DNA of 64,000 nt from Paenimyroides viscosum (GTDB taxonomy: Bacteria; Bacteroidota; Bacteroidia; Flavobacteriales; Flavobacteriaceae): assembly GCF_003858535.1 (NCBI RefSeq), contig NZ_RQTJ01000001.1, forward strand, positions 151,761-215,760. The letters run 5' to 3'. Below are positions 19,016 through 28,295 of the stretch, piece by piece. Position numbers and translations under genes: made by a program. Under the pieces are notes generated by a model, which was not told the DNA's origin, ran no database searches, and worked only from the letters and a program-made list of their open reading frames with translations. Numbering within the stretch: the stretch's first letter is position 1; the number at the start of each line of letters is the position of its first letter.

Positions 19016-19573
19016 ATGAAAAAAACAATTACTTTAACAATTGCATTTATAGGTTTTCAATTTGTATCACACGCGCAGGCGCAGGCTTATGACGGATACA
19101 ATGACATAAAAATGTTTTTAGGTTATACTAATATTGGGGGTAATTCTGGTGTTGAATATCAAACCGACAAAGGTGTTAATGATTTGTACTCGTGGGGTGT
19201 ACAAGCAGTTTATTTGTTTGATACAAAAGTTGATAATGAAGGTGTAGGATATGAAAAAGTGTTTAAATTCTTAGATAGTTTTGATGGAGGTATATTTATA
19301 CGTTTTCACTTTTTACAAGCCTTGCAATTGCCTGAAAATTTTGATCTGTATTTGGGCGGTGATCTAACAATTAAATCTTTAGGAGCGCACACAGGTGTAA
19401 AATACAACATTAGTAAAACAATTGGTTTTTATGCCATGTATAAACAAAGTTTTGCACCATTATTAAAAGGTGATATTACACTTTCTGAAGATAGAAATGG
19501 TGAACCAATTCCAAGTTTTTTTGCAAAAAAGGCAGCTTTATCTGTTGGAATTACTTTTAATTTTACAAGATAG
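19016..19573 (+). CDS. Outer membrane beta-barrel protein (DUF6646-like)
   Basis: The 185-residue protein starts with a signal peptide (cut after about residue 21, SHAQAQA). The mature part has the alternating pattern of a small barrel: KMFLGYTNIGGNSGVEYQ, SWGVQAVYLF, GGIFIRFHFLQAL, NFDLYLGGDLTI, GAHTGVKYNI, TIGFYAMYKQSF, and a C-terminal strand ending in GITFNFTR with aromatic residues, as expected for insertion by BamA. It resembles DUF6646 outer membrane proteins. There is a good promoter 60 bp upstream. Its cargo, if any, is unknown. Confidence 0.82.
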   Translation: MKKTITLTIAFIGFQFVSHAQAQAYDGYNDIKMFLGYTNIGGNSGVEYQTDKGVNDLYSWGVQAVYLFDTKVDNEGVGYEKVFKFLDSFDGGIFIRFHFLQALQLPENFDLYLGGDLTIKSLGAHTGVKYNISKTIGFYAMYKQSFAPLLKGDITLSEDRNGEPIPSFFAKKAALSVGITFNFTR

Positions 19574-19649
19574 TTGTTCTAATTAAACTGTTAAGGATCC
19601 ATTATTATGAATGTTTTTTATTATCTTTAACATTTAAATTTAAGTACTT

Positions 19650-20372
19650 ATGAAAAAATTAACACTCTTATTGTCAGTTTTTGGTATAATGGCATGTGCA
19701 GATGATGACTTTCTAAGGAATGATTTTGAAAGGCAACTTAACAATGAAATTGCCGAAACACCACCTGAAGGTCTAAAACTTAAATATAAATATGGTTTAA
19801 TATCTCAGCAATTCTTTTATAATCAAAATGGATTTGTAGACTCTATTTATAATTCTCATAGTTGGGGAGTTGATTTTTCGCAAAAGTACATCTATAATAA
19901 GTTAAACCAAATTGTTGAAGTTCGTTATAACGAAGTAGTTCCTCAGCGACCTGAATACAATATAAAAGATATTACTTTTTATACTTATAATTCTGTGAAT
20001 CAAATTATATCATCTTTAACGTACGATAAAAATAACGTTGCAATACAATATCTTACTTACAACTACAATAGAGATGGTAGTTTATTTGATGCAAATAAAA
20101 AGGTTGTAAATGGTAATGTTGTTAAAGATAATTGGTCGAGTTATAAATTTGATACTTTACGAAATCCATATTATAATATATACCCCAAAGCCTATCGGAT
20201 ACTTAAATTTATTAATAAGAATAATATATTATTGACTGAAAGAGACTACACTAATGAGGTTCATATAAATGTTCATACTCTAAAATACAATAGTGAAGAT
20301 TATCTTATTGAGGAACATATTTCCAATATGCCTTTAGATACAGATGATCGTCGCCAATTTAGTTATCATTAA
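19650..20372 (+). CDS. Lipoprotein with YD-like strands, tandem copy 1
   Basis: This 240-residue lipoprotein has the lipobox GIMAC (Cys16) followed by ADDD. The mature chain contains repeated strand-turn-strand units, such as FFYNQNGFVDSIYN, YIYNKLNQIVEVRYN and YTYNSVNQIISSLTYD, like degenerate YD repeats, followed by a C-terminal block NPYYNIYPKAYRILKFINKNNI. The next gene encodes a clear paralogue with the same order of blocks. I recognise no enzymatic motif. The acidic residues just after the lipid-bearing cysteine (ADDDF) are compatible with surface export of lipoproteins in Bacteroidota, which is an inference. Confidence 0.75.
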   Translation: MKKLTLLLSVFGIMACADDDFLRNDFERQLNNEIAETPPEGLKLKYKYGLISQQFFYNQNGFVDSIYNSHSWGVDFSQKYIYNKLNQIVEVRYNEVVPQRPEYNIKDITFYTYNSVNQIISSLTYDKNNVAIQYLTYNYNRDGSLFDANKKVVNGNVVKDNWSSYKFDTLRNPYYNIYPKAYRILKFINKNNILLTERDYTNEVHINVHTLKYNSEDYLIEEHISNMPLDTDDRRQFSYH

Positions 20373-20390
20373 TTCTAATAAAATGTTATT

Positions 20391-21122
20391 ATGAAAAAAA
20401 TAATACTTATTTGTTTAGGTTTTGCTTTGTTAGCATGTAATGATGATATATCAATGGAAGATACCGAAGAAAAACAAATTGCTGAAATTCCTGTAGAAGG
20501 CTTGAAAATCAGATTAAAAGAATCTGAAAATACTGCTAAAAAATTTACTACTGAATTTTTTTACAATAAAAATGGATTTATCGATTCTATTCATACCATT
20601 AAACATAATATAGTTTCCGAAAAATTTATTTACAATGATTTAAATCAGATAGTCGAAGTAAGAACTTTTAGCAAAAATACAAATGATAGTGATTATAGCG
20701 TTAAAAATAGAACGCACTACAAGTATAATAAAATAAATCAGATCATAAATTTAGAAACGTTTAATAAAAATAATACTTTATCTAACATTCAAAATTATAC
20801 ATATAATGATGATGGCACTTTGTATAATCCCGTAAAAATAGTAGAAAATGAAAACCTGATTAAAGATAACTCATCTAGTGGGTATACTACCTATACATTT
20901 GATTCTTACAGAAATCCTTATTACAATATTTATCCCAAAGCCTACAAAGTACTAAACTATATTAATAAGAATAATATCAAATTAATCGAATTAAAAACAG
21001 CTTACCAAAATTTGCAATGGTCTTATAATTTAAGTTACAATGATGATAAATATGTTTGGTATGAAATTATTCAGAATTACCAGAATGGATACGAATACAA
21101 TAAGTTTCATTATTACCCATAA
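20391..21122 (+). CDS. Lipoprotein with YD-like strands, tandem copy 2
   Basis: The 243-residue protein is a paralogue of its upstream neighbour, starting 18 bp after it. The lipobox is ALLAC (Cys16) followed by NDD. It shares the blocks FFYNKNGFIDSIH, FIYNDLNQIVEVR, YKYNKINQIINLE and NPYYNIYPKAYKVLNYINKNNI with copy 1 but differs strongly in between, so the duplication is not recent. Function is unknown. The pair is followed by the tgt promoter, and no third copy is seen. Confidence 0.75.
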   Translation: MKKIILICLGFALLACNDDISMEDTEEKQIAEIPVEGLKIRLKESENTAKKFTTEFFYNKNGFIDSIHTIKHNIVSEKFIYNDLNQIVEVRTFSKNTNDSDYSVKNRTHYKYNKINQIINLETFNKNNTLSNIQNYTYNDDGTLYNPVKIVENENLIKDNSSSGYTTYTFDSYRNPYYNIYPKAYKVLNYINKNNIKLIELKTAYQNLQWSYNLSYNDDKYVWYEIIQNYQNGYEYNKFHYYP

Positions 21123-21209
21123 GTATTTTATTCAAAATGTGTAGCTAATATTTAATTGATCATTGCAAAATCTACAAAACATAACCAAAAAACTAAATAC
21201 CAAAAAGTG

Positions 21210-21217
21210 TATATTTG
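21210..21217 (+). promoter_or_regulatory. Candidate -7 box of tgt
   Basis: TATATTTG lies 19 bp before the tgt ATG. A -33 TTTG is not evident, so the call rests on the -7 box and position. Confidence 0.55.
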
Positions 21218-21236
21218 CAGCTTGTAAACAACAAGT

Positions 21237-22367
21237 ATGAAATTCGATTTATTACACACCGACATAAACTCAAAAGCTAGAGCAGGAGTTATTACAACTG
21301 ATCACGGCGTTATAGAAACCCCAATATTTATGCCCGTTGGAACGGCAGGAACTGTAAAAGGAGTGCACCAGCGCGAATTAAAAGACGACATTAATCCCGA
21401 TATTATTTTAGGAAACACCTACCATTTGTATTTACGTCCGAAAACCGAAATTTTAGAAAAAGCCGGCGGATTGCATAAATTTATGAATTGGGATCGAAAT
21501 ATTTTAACCGATTCTGGTGGTTTTCAGGTTTATTCGTTATCGGGCAGAAGAAAAATTAAAGAAGAAGGTGTAAAGTTTAAATCGCATATCGATGGATCTT
21601 ATCACTTTTTCTCTCCAGAAAATGTAATGGAAATTCAACGTACCATTGGTGCCGATATCATTATGGCGTTCGATGAATGTACACCTTATCCTTGCGATTA
21701 CCGTTATGCACAACGCTCTATGCACATGACACATCGTTGGTTAGATCGCTGTATCAATCATTTAGAAAAAGTTCCAACCAAATATGGTTACGATCAAGCA
21801 TTTTTTCCAATTGTTCAAGGATCAACCTTTAAAGATTTACGTGCACAATCTGCCGAATATATTGCTAATGCAGGTGCGGTAGGTAACGCAATTGGCGGAT
21901 TATCAGTAGGTGAACCTGCCGAAGAAATGTACGAAATGTGCGAAGTAGTAACGAATATCCTTCCAAAAGACAAACCACGTTATTTAATGGGTGTTGGTAC
22001 ACCAATTAATATATTGGAAAATATTGCTTTGGGTATTGATATGTTCGATTGTGTAATGCCTACAAGAAATGCACGTAACGGAATGTTATTTACAAGCGAA
22101 GGTTTCATCAATATAAAAAATAAAAAATGGGCAGATGATTATAGTCCAATAGATCCAATGGGAAACACTTGGGTTGATACTGATTATTCTAAAGCGTATT
22201 TACGTCATTTATTTGTGGCTGATGAATATTTGGGAAAACAAATAGCCACCATTCACAACCTAGGTTTTTATATGTGGTTGGTGCGTGAAGCCCGCAGACA
22301 AATTATTGCCGGAACGTTTTATGCATGGAAAGAAAAAATGGTAAAACAAATGGCTACTCGTTTATAA
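21237..22367 (+). CDS. tgt: tRNA-guanine transglycosylase, lacking usual zinc cysteines
   Basis: Tgt exchanges guanine-34 of GUN-anticodon tRNAs for preQ1 in queuosine synthesis. The protein has 376 residues. Recognisable parts are the Asp92 site in TDSGGFQVYSLSGRRKI, the GGLSVGEP loop, and the catalytic Asp in FDCVMPTRNARNG. In most bacterial Tgt proteins a CxCxxC zinc motif lies between GP(L/I)DP and YSRAYL(R/H)HL. Here that interval (residues 308-314, bases 22155-22175) reads MGNTWVD, with no cysteine, although the His of TIHN (about 340) is kept. Activity may still occur with altered structural support. The gene is followed 9 bp later by lptG on the same strand. Confidence 0.95.
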   Translation: MKFDLLHTDINSKARAGVITTDHGVIETPIFMPVGTAGTVKGVHQRELKDDINPDIILGNTYHLYLRPKTEILEKAGGLHKFMNWDRNILTDSGGFQVYSLSGRRKIKEEGVKFKSHIDGSYHFFSPENVMEIQRTIGADIIMAFDECTPYPCDYRYAQRSMHMTHRWLDRCINHLEKVPTKYGYDQAFFPIVQGSTFKDLRAQSAEYIANAGAVGNAIGGLSVGEPAEEMYEMCEVVTNILPKDKPRYLMGVGTPINILENIALGIDMFDCVMPTRNARNGMLFTSEGFINIKNKKWADDYSPIDPMGNTWVDTDYSKAYLRHLFVADEYLGKQIATIHNLGFYMWLVREARRQIIAGTFYAWKEKMVKQMATRL

Positions 22368-22376
22368 TTCGGCAGA

Positions 22377-23450
22377 ATGAAAATCATTGACTGGTACATA
22401 TTAAAAAGATATTTGGGTACATTCTTTGTAATGATACTGCTTTTTATTCCTATTGGGATAGCAGTTGACGTTGCCGATAGAATTAATAAAATTTTAGAAA
22501 ACAAGATACCTTTGGTAGATGTTTTGGAGTATTACGGCAATTTTACCATTTATTTTGCCAATATGCTTTTTCCTATATTTTTATTTATTTCTATTATTTG
22601 GTTTACATCAAAATTGGCAAGTAATACAGAAATTGTAGCTATTTTAAGTTCGGGTATTTCGTATATGCGTTTTTTACGTCCGTACATTATTGGTGCAACC
22701 TTTATATCTATTTTTGCTTTGTTAATGGGTTTTTTCATAGTTCCTAAAGCAAGTTTGGGTTACAACGATTTTAGATATAAATACTTAAAACGTAAAGAAA
22801 TTCGGGAAACACAAAATGTGTTTAAACAAATTAATAAAAACGAGTTTATTTATGTTAGTAACTTTAGCTACAGCACAAAAACAGGTTATAATTTTACATT
22901 AGAAAAATTTAAAGATCTTAATTTAGTATCTAAAATAGAAGCCGGACGAATTGTTTATAACGATAGTACTAAAGATTATACCTTATATAATTATCAAAAA
23001 AGAACAGTTGGTGCTAATGACGATCAGTTAGAAAAAGAGTCGGAGAAAAAAATGAAGTTTAATTTTGAAGTAGACGATTTAACTCCTGCAATTTACGCTG
23101 CCGAAACCATGACTTTATCAGAACTTAACCAGTTTATCGAGAAAGAAAAAATGCGCGGCTCATCAAACATAAACGCTTATTTAGTTGTAAAATACAAAAA
23201 ATACAGTGTACCTGTTTCAGCCTTTATATTAACAATTATTGCTGTTGCAGTATCGTCTATGAAACGTCGGGGCGGAATGGGCGTAAACCTTGCCATGGGC
23301 ATTGGTTTGGCTTTTACCTATATATTTTTCGATAAAATTTTCGGTACGTTGGCAGAAGCCTCAAGTATCAACCCTTTATTTGCAGTATGGTTTCCTAATA
23401 TACTTTTCGGAATTTTAGCTGTTTACCTTTTAAATAATGCCAGACGTTAA
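22377..23450 (+). CDS. lptG: LptF/LptG-family permease
   Basis: This 357-residue inner-membrane protein belongs to the LptF/LptG family, permease subunits of the LptB2FG ABC transporter that extracts LPS from the inner membrane for export. Three hydrophobic segments occur near the N-terminus (about 11-35, 53-75, 92-115). A periplasmic domain of about 170 residues follows, then three helices at the C-terminus (about 280-355), the usual 3+3 arrangement. The start IIDWYILKRYLGTFF is a family hallmark. It is cotranscribed with tgt (9 bp gap) and overlaps the next gene by 14 bp. Choosing LptG over LptF is based on the position and sequence start; it is less certain than the family. Confidence 0.9.
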   Translation: MKIIDWYILKRYLGTFFVMILLFIPIGIAVDVADRINKILENKIPLVDVLEYYGNFTIYFANMLFPIFLFISIIWFTSKLASNTEIVAILSSGISYMRFLRPYIIGATFISIFALLMGFFIVPKASLGYNDFRYKYLKRKEIRETQNVFKQINKNEFIYVSNFSYSTKTGYNFTLEKFKDLNLVSKIEAGRIVYNDSTKDYTLYNYQKRTVGANDDQLEKESEKKMKFNFEVDDLTPAIYAAETMTLSELNQFIEKEKMRGSSNINAYLVVKYKKYSVPVSAFILTIIAVAVSSMKRRGGMGVNLAMGIGLAFTYIFFDKIFGTLAEASSINPLFAVWFPNILFGILAVYLLNNARR

Positions 23451-24321
23451 TTTTAAAAATCAATTACACCTTCATTTAATTGTTTTTATTTGGGGATTTA
23501 CCGCCATATTAGGTCAGTTGATAACTTTACAAGCATTGCCATTGGTTTTTACCAGAATAGCAATAGCTATAGTTGTGATTTTTGCTTATTTACTTCTAAA
23601 AAAGAAGAATTTAGCCATTGCTCCAAAAGATATTTTCCGATTCTTTATTTTCGGATTTGTTATTGCAATACATTGGCTTACTTTTTTCTACGCCATCAAA
23701 ATATCAAACATATCTATCACATTAGCATGTATTTCTACAGGCGCATTTTTCACATCGATATTAGAACCCATCTTTTACAAACGTAAATTTATTTTATACG
23801 AAGTTTTATTAGGATGTCTTGTAGTTGTAGGATTACTACTGATTTTTCAGTTCGAAACCCAGTATAAAAAGGGGATCTTAATGGCATTAATCTCAGCCTT
23901 TTTGTCTGCTTCTTTTTCTATTATCAACGGCAAATTAGCAAACACGCACGATAGCGTAGTTATAAGTTTTTACGAATTAGTAGGTGGTTTGTTTATCTTG
24001 GCTTGTTTTTTATTTTTTCAAGATGGATTTACAATGCAAAACTTTAATTTCCAGTCGAACGATTATATCTGGTTAGGTGTTTTAGGATCTATTTGTACCG
24101 CTTATCCATTTATAGCCACTATAGATATAATGAAATATTTATCGCCATACACGGTAATGCTAACAATAAATTTAGAACCCATTTACGGTATTTTATTAGC
24201 AGTATTTTTATTTAAAGATCAAGAAAAAATGACTGCTGCTTTTTATATTGGTGCATTAATCATTTTATTTACGGTGGTATTAAACGCATATTTTAAAAAT
24301 AGAAAAAAAGCAACAGCATAA
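23437..24321 (+). CDS. DMT-family (EamA) exporter
   Basis: The 294-residue protein has ten hydrophobic helices arranged as two EamA repeats, with a basic cytoplasmic C-terminus (FKNRKKATA). The first repeat begins HLIVFIWGFTAILGQLITLQALPLVFTRIAIA. Proteins of this family export metabolites or drugs by exchange with protons; the substrate is not predictable. Its start overlaps the end of lptG by 14 bp, so translation is probably coupled, though nothing suggests a role in LPS transport. Confidence 0.88.
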   Translation: MPDVNFKNQLHLHLIVFIWGFTAILGQLITLQALPLVFTRIAIAIVVIFAYLLLKKKNLAIAPKDIFRFFIFGFVIAIHWLTFFYAIKISNISITLACISTGAFFTSILEPIFYKRKFILYEVLLGCLVVVGLLLIFQFETQYKKGILMALISAFLSASFSIINGKLANTHDSVVISFYELVGGLFILACFLFFQDGFTMQNFNFQSNDYIWLGVLGSICTAYPFIATIDIMKYLSPYTVMLTINLEPIYGILLAVFLFKDQEKMTAAFYIGALIILFTVVLNAYFKNRKKATA

Positions 24322-24334
24322 TTAATAAAAGCGC

Positions 24335-24342
24335 TATATTTG
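24335..24342 (+). promoter_or_regulatory. Candidate -7 box of accA
   Basis: TATATTTG occurs 33 bp before the accA ATG, in the short gap after the transporter gene. I see no convincing -33 box. Confidence 0.5.
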
Positions 24343-24375
24343 TAGCTACAAAACACAATAAATATTAAGGAATTT

Positions 24376-25329
24376 ATGGAGTATTTAGATTTCGAATTAC
24401 CAATAAAAGAGTTGAACGATCAGTTAGATAAATGCCAGATTATTGGTTCAGAATCTGATGTTGATGTCTCAGAAACTTGTAAAAATATTGAAAAGAAATT
24501 AGAAGAAACCAAAAAAGAAATATATGGTAATTTAAATGCGTGGCAACGCGTACAATTATCACGTCACCCAAACCGCCCGTATACATTAGATTATATTAAT
24601 GCAATTTGTGGCGATTCTTTTTTAGAACTTTTTGGCGACAGAGGTGTTAAAGACGATAAAGCAATGATTGGCGGATTAGGCAAGATTGGCGATCAGTCTT
24701 TTATGTTTATTGGTCAACAAAAAGGAACCAACACTAAAACACGCCAATTCCGTAATTTTGGTATGGCAAATCCAGAAGGCTACCGCAAAGCATTACGATT
24801 AATGCGTATGGCAGAAAAATTCAATGTGCCTATTGTAACTTTTGTTGATACACCGGGGGCTTATCCAGGTTTAGAGGCCGAAGAACGCGGACAAGGTGAA
24901 GCTATTGCACGTAATATTTTGGAAATGTTTCGTATTAAAGTACCAATTATTGTAATTATTGTTGGCGAAGGAGCTTCTGGTGGTGCATTAGGAATAGGTG
25001 TGGGCGATAAAGTTTTTATGTTAGAAAACACTTGGTATTCGGTAATTTCTCCAGAGTCATGTTCATCGATCTTATTCCGCAGTTGGGAATATAAAGAGAT
25101 TGCTGCCGATGCTTTAAAGCTGACATCGGTTGATATGAAAAAAAATAAATTGATTGATGATGTAATTCCTGAACCATTAGGAGGTGCACATTATGATAGA
25201 AACGCAACTTTTGAAACAGTTAAGAAAACCATTGTTAAATCATACGCAGAATTATCTAAAAAGAACATTAATACTTTAATTAATGAACGTATGGATAAAT
25301 ACGCAAGTATGGGAGAATTTTCGGAATAA
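24376..25329 (+). CDS. accA: Acetyl-CoA carboxylase carboxyltransferase subunit alpha
   Basis: AccA and AccD transfer carboxyl from biotin to acetyl-CoA to make malonyl-CoA, the first committed step in fatty acid synthesis. The 317-residue length is typical. The N-terminal helix region (1-45) is followed by [17 protein letters not shown], then the crotonase-like core: [60 protein letters not shown] (about 154-182), and [20 protein letters not shown] with the oxyanion glycines. The C-terminal region ends in ASMGEF. It is followed by a terminator and then dnaB. Confidence 0.97.
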   Translation: MEYLDFELPIKELNDQLDKCQIIGSESDVDVSETCKNIEKKLEETKKEIYGNLNAWQRVQLSRHPNRPYTLDYINAICGDSFLELFGDRGVKDDKAMIGGLGKIGDQSFMFIGQQKGTNTKTRQFRNFGMANPEGYRKALRLMRMAEKFNVPIVTFVDTPGAYPGLEAEERGQGEAIARNILEMFRIKVPIIVIIVGEGASGGALGIGVGDKVFMLENTWYSVISPESCSSILFRSWEYKEIAADALKLTSVDMKKNKLIDDVIPEPLGGAHYDRNATFETVKKTIVKSYAELSKKNINTLINERMDKYASMGEFSE

Positions 25330-25350
25330 CATCTTAATAAAATACAATTT

Positions 25351-25386
25351 AAAAGCTGAACTAATTTGTTCGGCTTTTACTTTTTA
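25351..25386 (+). terminator. Intrinsic terminator of accA
   Basis: AAAAGCTGAAC pairs with GTTCGGCTTTT (one G-U pair) around a 6-base loop, 21 bp after the accA stop, followed by T-rich DNA. Confidence 0.78.
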
Positions 25387-25479
25387 AAACAATTTATCAA
25401 CACTAAAATATTTTCAATTTTACCAAATAGTTAATAAGTTTAGTTAGTAAAATAGCTTTAAAAAAACTAAATTCGCTTT

Positions 25480-27006
25480 ATGGAACAAGAGAAAGTATTA
25501 AACACTGATTTTAAAATTAATCGAAACGTAATTTCTTTAGAAAAAGGAAAGTTACCACCGCAAGCAGTTGATTTAGAGGAAGCTGTATTGGGTGCAATGA
25601 TGATTGATAAAAAAGGTGTTGACGATGCTATTGACATTTTAAAGCCCGATGCTTTTTACAAAGAAGCTCATAGACATATTTACGATGCTATAGAAACACT
25701 TTTTAAAGCCAGCCAACCAATTGATATTTTAACCGTATCTACCCAATTAAGAAAAAACGGTAAATTAGAACTTGTTGGAGGTGATTTCTATTTGATCAAT
25801 CTTACCCAAAAAATTGCATCATCGGCGCATATCGAGTTCCATTGCCGCATTATTTTACAGAAATATATCCAACGAAGTTTAATTAAAATTTCATCGGAAA
25901 TTATTGAAGATGCCTACGATGAATCATCAGATATTTTTGAATTGTTAGATCAAGCCGAATCAAAATTATACGATGTTACACAAGGAAACATCAAGAAAAG
26001 TACCGAAACGGCTCAATCATTAGTTGCACAAGCAAAAAAACGAATCGAAGAAATTGGTAAACGCGAAGGTTTATCGGGCTTACCAACAGGTTTTCATAAA
26101 TTAGACGGATTAACATCTGGTTGGCAACCATCAGATTTAATTATTATTGCGGCACGTCCCGGTATGGGTAAAACCGCGTTTGTACTTTCTATGGCTCGAA
26201 ATATCGCTATTGATGCAAACAGAGGGGTAGCTTTCTTTTCATTAGAGATGTCTAGTGTTCAGTTAATTACCCGTTTAATTTCTTCGGAAACAGGTTTGTC
26301 GTCTGAAAAATTGCGAACAGGTAAATTAGAACAACACGAATGGGAACAATTGAACGTTAAGGTAAAAGATTTAGAAAAAGCACCTTTGTTTATTGATGAT
26401 TCGCCTTCGCTTTCTATTTTTGATTTACGTGCAAAAGCAAGACGATTAAAATCCCAATATGATATTCAGCTAATTGTTATTGATTATTTACAGTTAATGA
26501 CAGCTGGTGGAAACAATAAAGGAGGCGGAAATCGTGAACAAGAAATTTCTACTATTTCGCGTAACTTAAAAGGTTTAGCAAAAGAATTAGACATTCCCGT
26601 AATTGCACTTTCACAGTTATCACGTGCCGTTGAAACCCGTGGATCCTCAAAACGTCCATTACTTTCAGATTTACGTGAATCGGGTGCAATTGAACAGGAT
26701 GCCGATATTGTATCGTTTATTTACCGACCAGAATATTATAAAATTGATGTTTGGGACGATGACGAACAAAGTCCAACCGAAGGTCAGGCTGAATTTATAG
26801 TCGCAAAACACCGTAATGGTGGTTTAGATAATATTCGATTGAAATTCCTTGGTAAATTTGGTAAGTTTGATAATTTAGATGATGCTTTTATGCCTTTTGA
26901 CGAATTCCCGTCGAGCATGAACGATCGAAATTTAACAAATGATCTACCACCAAGCGATCAGATTTTTGGAAGCAGTTTCAGTGATGACAGCGATGTTCCT
27001 TTTTAA
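25480..27006 (+). CDS. dnaB: Replicative DNA helicase
   Basis: DnaB is the hexameric 5'-3' helicase that unwinds the fork and recruits primase. The protein has 508 residues and no intein. The N-terminal domain (about 23-125) contains PPQAVDLEEAVLGAMM. The RecA-like domain has Walker A ARPGMGKTAF (about 226-235), followed by SLEMSSVQLITRL, and Walker B IQLIVIDYLQLM (about 328-339). The arginine-finger region is KRPLLSDLRESGAIEQDADIV, and the C-terminal tail is acidic and serine-rich (SSFSDDSDVPF). It is single and ends in a strong terminator. Confidence 0.98.
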   Translation: MEQEKVLNTDFKINRNVISLEKGKLPPQAVDLEEAVLGAMMIDKKGVDDAIDILKPDAFYKEAHRHIYDAIETLFKASQPIDILTVSTQLRKNGKLELVGGDFYLINLTQKIASSAHIEFHCRIILQKYIQRSLIKISSEIIEDAYDESSDIFELLDQAESKLYDVTQGNIKKSTETAQSLVAQAKKRIEEIGKREGLSGLPTGFHKLDGLTSGWQPSDLIIIAARPGMGKTAFVLSMARNIAIDANRGVAFFSLEMSSVQLITRLISSETGLSSEKLRTGKLEQHEWEQLNVKVKDLEKAPLFIDDSPSLSIFDLRAKARRLKSQYDIQLIVIDYLQLMTAGGNNKGGGNREQEISTISRNLKGLAKELDIPVIALSQLSRAVETRGSSKRPLLSDLRESGAIEQDADIVSFIYRPEYYKIDVWDDDEQSPTEGQAEFIVAKHRNGGLDNIRLKFLGKFGKFDNLDDAFMPFDEFPSSMNDRNLTNDLPPSDQIFGSSFSDDSDVPF

Positions 27007-27014
27007 AATATAGT

Positions 27015-27044
27015 AAGTCCGAAGAATTTCTTCGGACTTTTTTT
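27015..27044 (+). terminator. Intrinsic terminator of dnaB
   Basis: AAGTCCGAAG pairs with CTTCGGACTT in a tight hairpin followed by seven T, nine bases after the dnaB stop. It ends at the stop of the convergent WYL gene. Confidence 0.88.
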
Positions 27045-28068
27045 ATGAATCATTTTCTGTGTTGTAAATTCTATTATTCTTTGCAACTCTGTACTGAATC
27101 AATCTTTTTAAATTTCTTGGACCCAATACTTCAACGCATTCGCCAAATCCTAAAATTTCACGTTCTAATTCAAAATTTGGAATAACATCAATACGAACAA
27201 TCATTCCATTTTCATCTTCCTGAAGAATTTGTTGCGAATGATGAAGCGGTTTGGTTTTTACATAAGGAGCATTTTTAAGATTAAACTTTAAAATAACCTT
27301 TTGCGGTCGGTCTTTTACACTTCTTGTTACTCCAATACATTCATTGAAATAAGTTTCAAAATCGATACCTTCGTACGGTTTAAAAAGATTGGTGTCTAAT
27401 TCATAAAAAGCTTCGATACGATCTAAAGCAAGAGTAACCAAAAGTTTACCTTTGTTGTTTCGTGTAATTAAAAACCAACGGTTTCGATATTCTTTCAACA
27501 AATACGGATGATAAATTTCTTTAATTGCCTGTTTAGATTTAAACGATTTATATTCAATTAGCAACGGTTTTTTCTGTAAAATTGCCTGGTACAGCCTGCT
27601 TAAATGATCAATTCCCTTTAACTGTTTATTGTCTTCAAATTGAATGTAGTTCGGCGTTTTCTTTGCAGATTTATAAATGTTGTTCTCCAATTTGGCAATC
27701 AATTCGCTCATTTCATCAAAATACTGAAAACCATTAAACTGTTTTAAAAGCGAAACAATTTCCTTCATTTTATCAACATCTTCTTCTTTAATAGGCGATT
27801 TTGTGATGGAATAATCCGGATCATCATAGCTGTAGAATTTTCGATCAATTACAACAATTGGCGCATTGTATCCTAACTTATCACTTCGCATAAACTGAAT
27901 ATCAGCCTGAATGGTACGTTTGCTAACTCCGGTTGTAATGCCTTCAAATTCATACAAAGCATCCGAAACTTTTTCAATCAAATCTTCCAACGTCCATTTT
28001 CTGTAACGGTTTTGTAAACATTTATCAATGGTTTTATATCGAATTAAAGCAGATTTGTTCGTTGCCAT
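27043..28068 (-). CDS. WYL-domain transcriptional regulator
   Basis: With the start at 28068 (MATNKSALIRYKTIDKCLQNR) the protein has 341 residues; an upstream ATG nine codons earlier is less typical. Residues 1-60 form an HTH domain (YRKWTLEDLIEKVSDALYEFEG-GVSKRTIQADIQFMR). The middle is helical, and the WYL domain is at about 150-230 (PLLIEYKSFKSKQAIKEIYHPYLLKEYRNRWFLITRN), where the invariant W-F-L replaces the W-Y-L triad. A C-terminal WCX-like region follows. WYL domains sense ligands, possibly nucleic-acid fragments. The gene is divergent from the RNA-repair operon, which it probably controls; TACGCA repeats lie between them. Confidence 0.9.
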   Translation of the reverse strand: MATNKSALIRYKTIDKCLQNRYRKWTLEDLIEKVSDALYEFEGITTGVSKRTIQADIQFMRSDKLGYNAPIVVIDRKFYSYDDPDYSITKSPIKEEDVDKMKEIVSLLKQFNGFQYFDEMSELIAKLENNIYKSAKKTPNYIQFEDNKQLKGIDHLSRLYQAILQKKPLLIEYKSFKSKQAIKEIYHPYLLKEYRNRWFLITRNNKGKLLVTLALDRIEAFYELDTNLFKPYEGIDFETYFNECIGVTRSVKDRPQKVILKFNLKNAPYVKTKPLHHSQQILQEDENGMIVRIDVIPNFELEREILGFGECVEVLGPRNLKRLIQYRVAKNNRIYNTENDS

Positions 28069-28108
28069 AGTTATTTGGTATTGAAAATCAATCAAAAATA
28101 CAATTTAA

Positions 28109-28127
28109 TACGCAATGTATTTACGCA
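28109..28127. promoter_or_regulatory. Candidate operator, direct TACGCA repeat
   Basis: Two copies of TACGCA (28109-28114 and 28122-28127) are separated by seven bases, in the spacer just upstream of the WYL gene. The same hexamer recurs at 28219-28237, suggesting regulator binding sites. This is inference from sequence repetition only. Confidence 0.45.
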
Positions 28128-28218
28128 GTTTAAAATAAAAACTTCTATTATTAAAAATATTAAATTTTAAATAATAGAAATTTAGTTGTTTATAAAATAA
28201 TTTCAATATTTTTTTAGT

Positions 28219-28237
28219 TACGCATTTAATTTGCGTA
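28219..28237. promoter_or_regulatory. Candidate operator, inverted TACGCA repeat
   Basis: TACGCA (28219-28224) and TGCGTA (28232-28237) form a perfect inverted repeat with a seven-base spacer, 58 bp before the first RlaP gene. Two direct copies lie about 100 bp away near the WYL gene start. The remaining spacer (28128-28218) is AT-rich without other clear signals. Confidence 0.5.
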
Positions 28238-28295
28238 GTAAGGCGATCATCTTTGTAATGTTGAAAAAGCAATTAAATCATTTAAAAGTAATATT

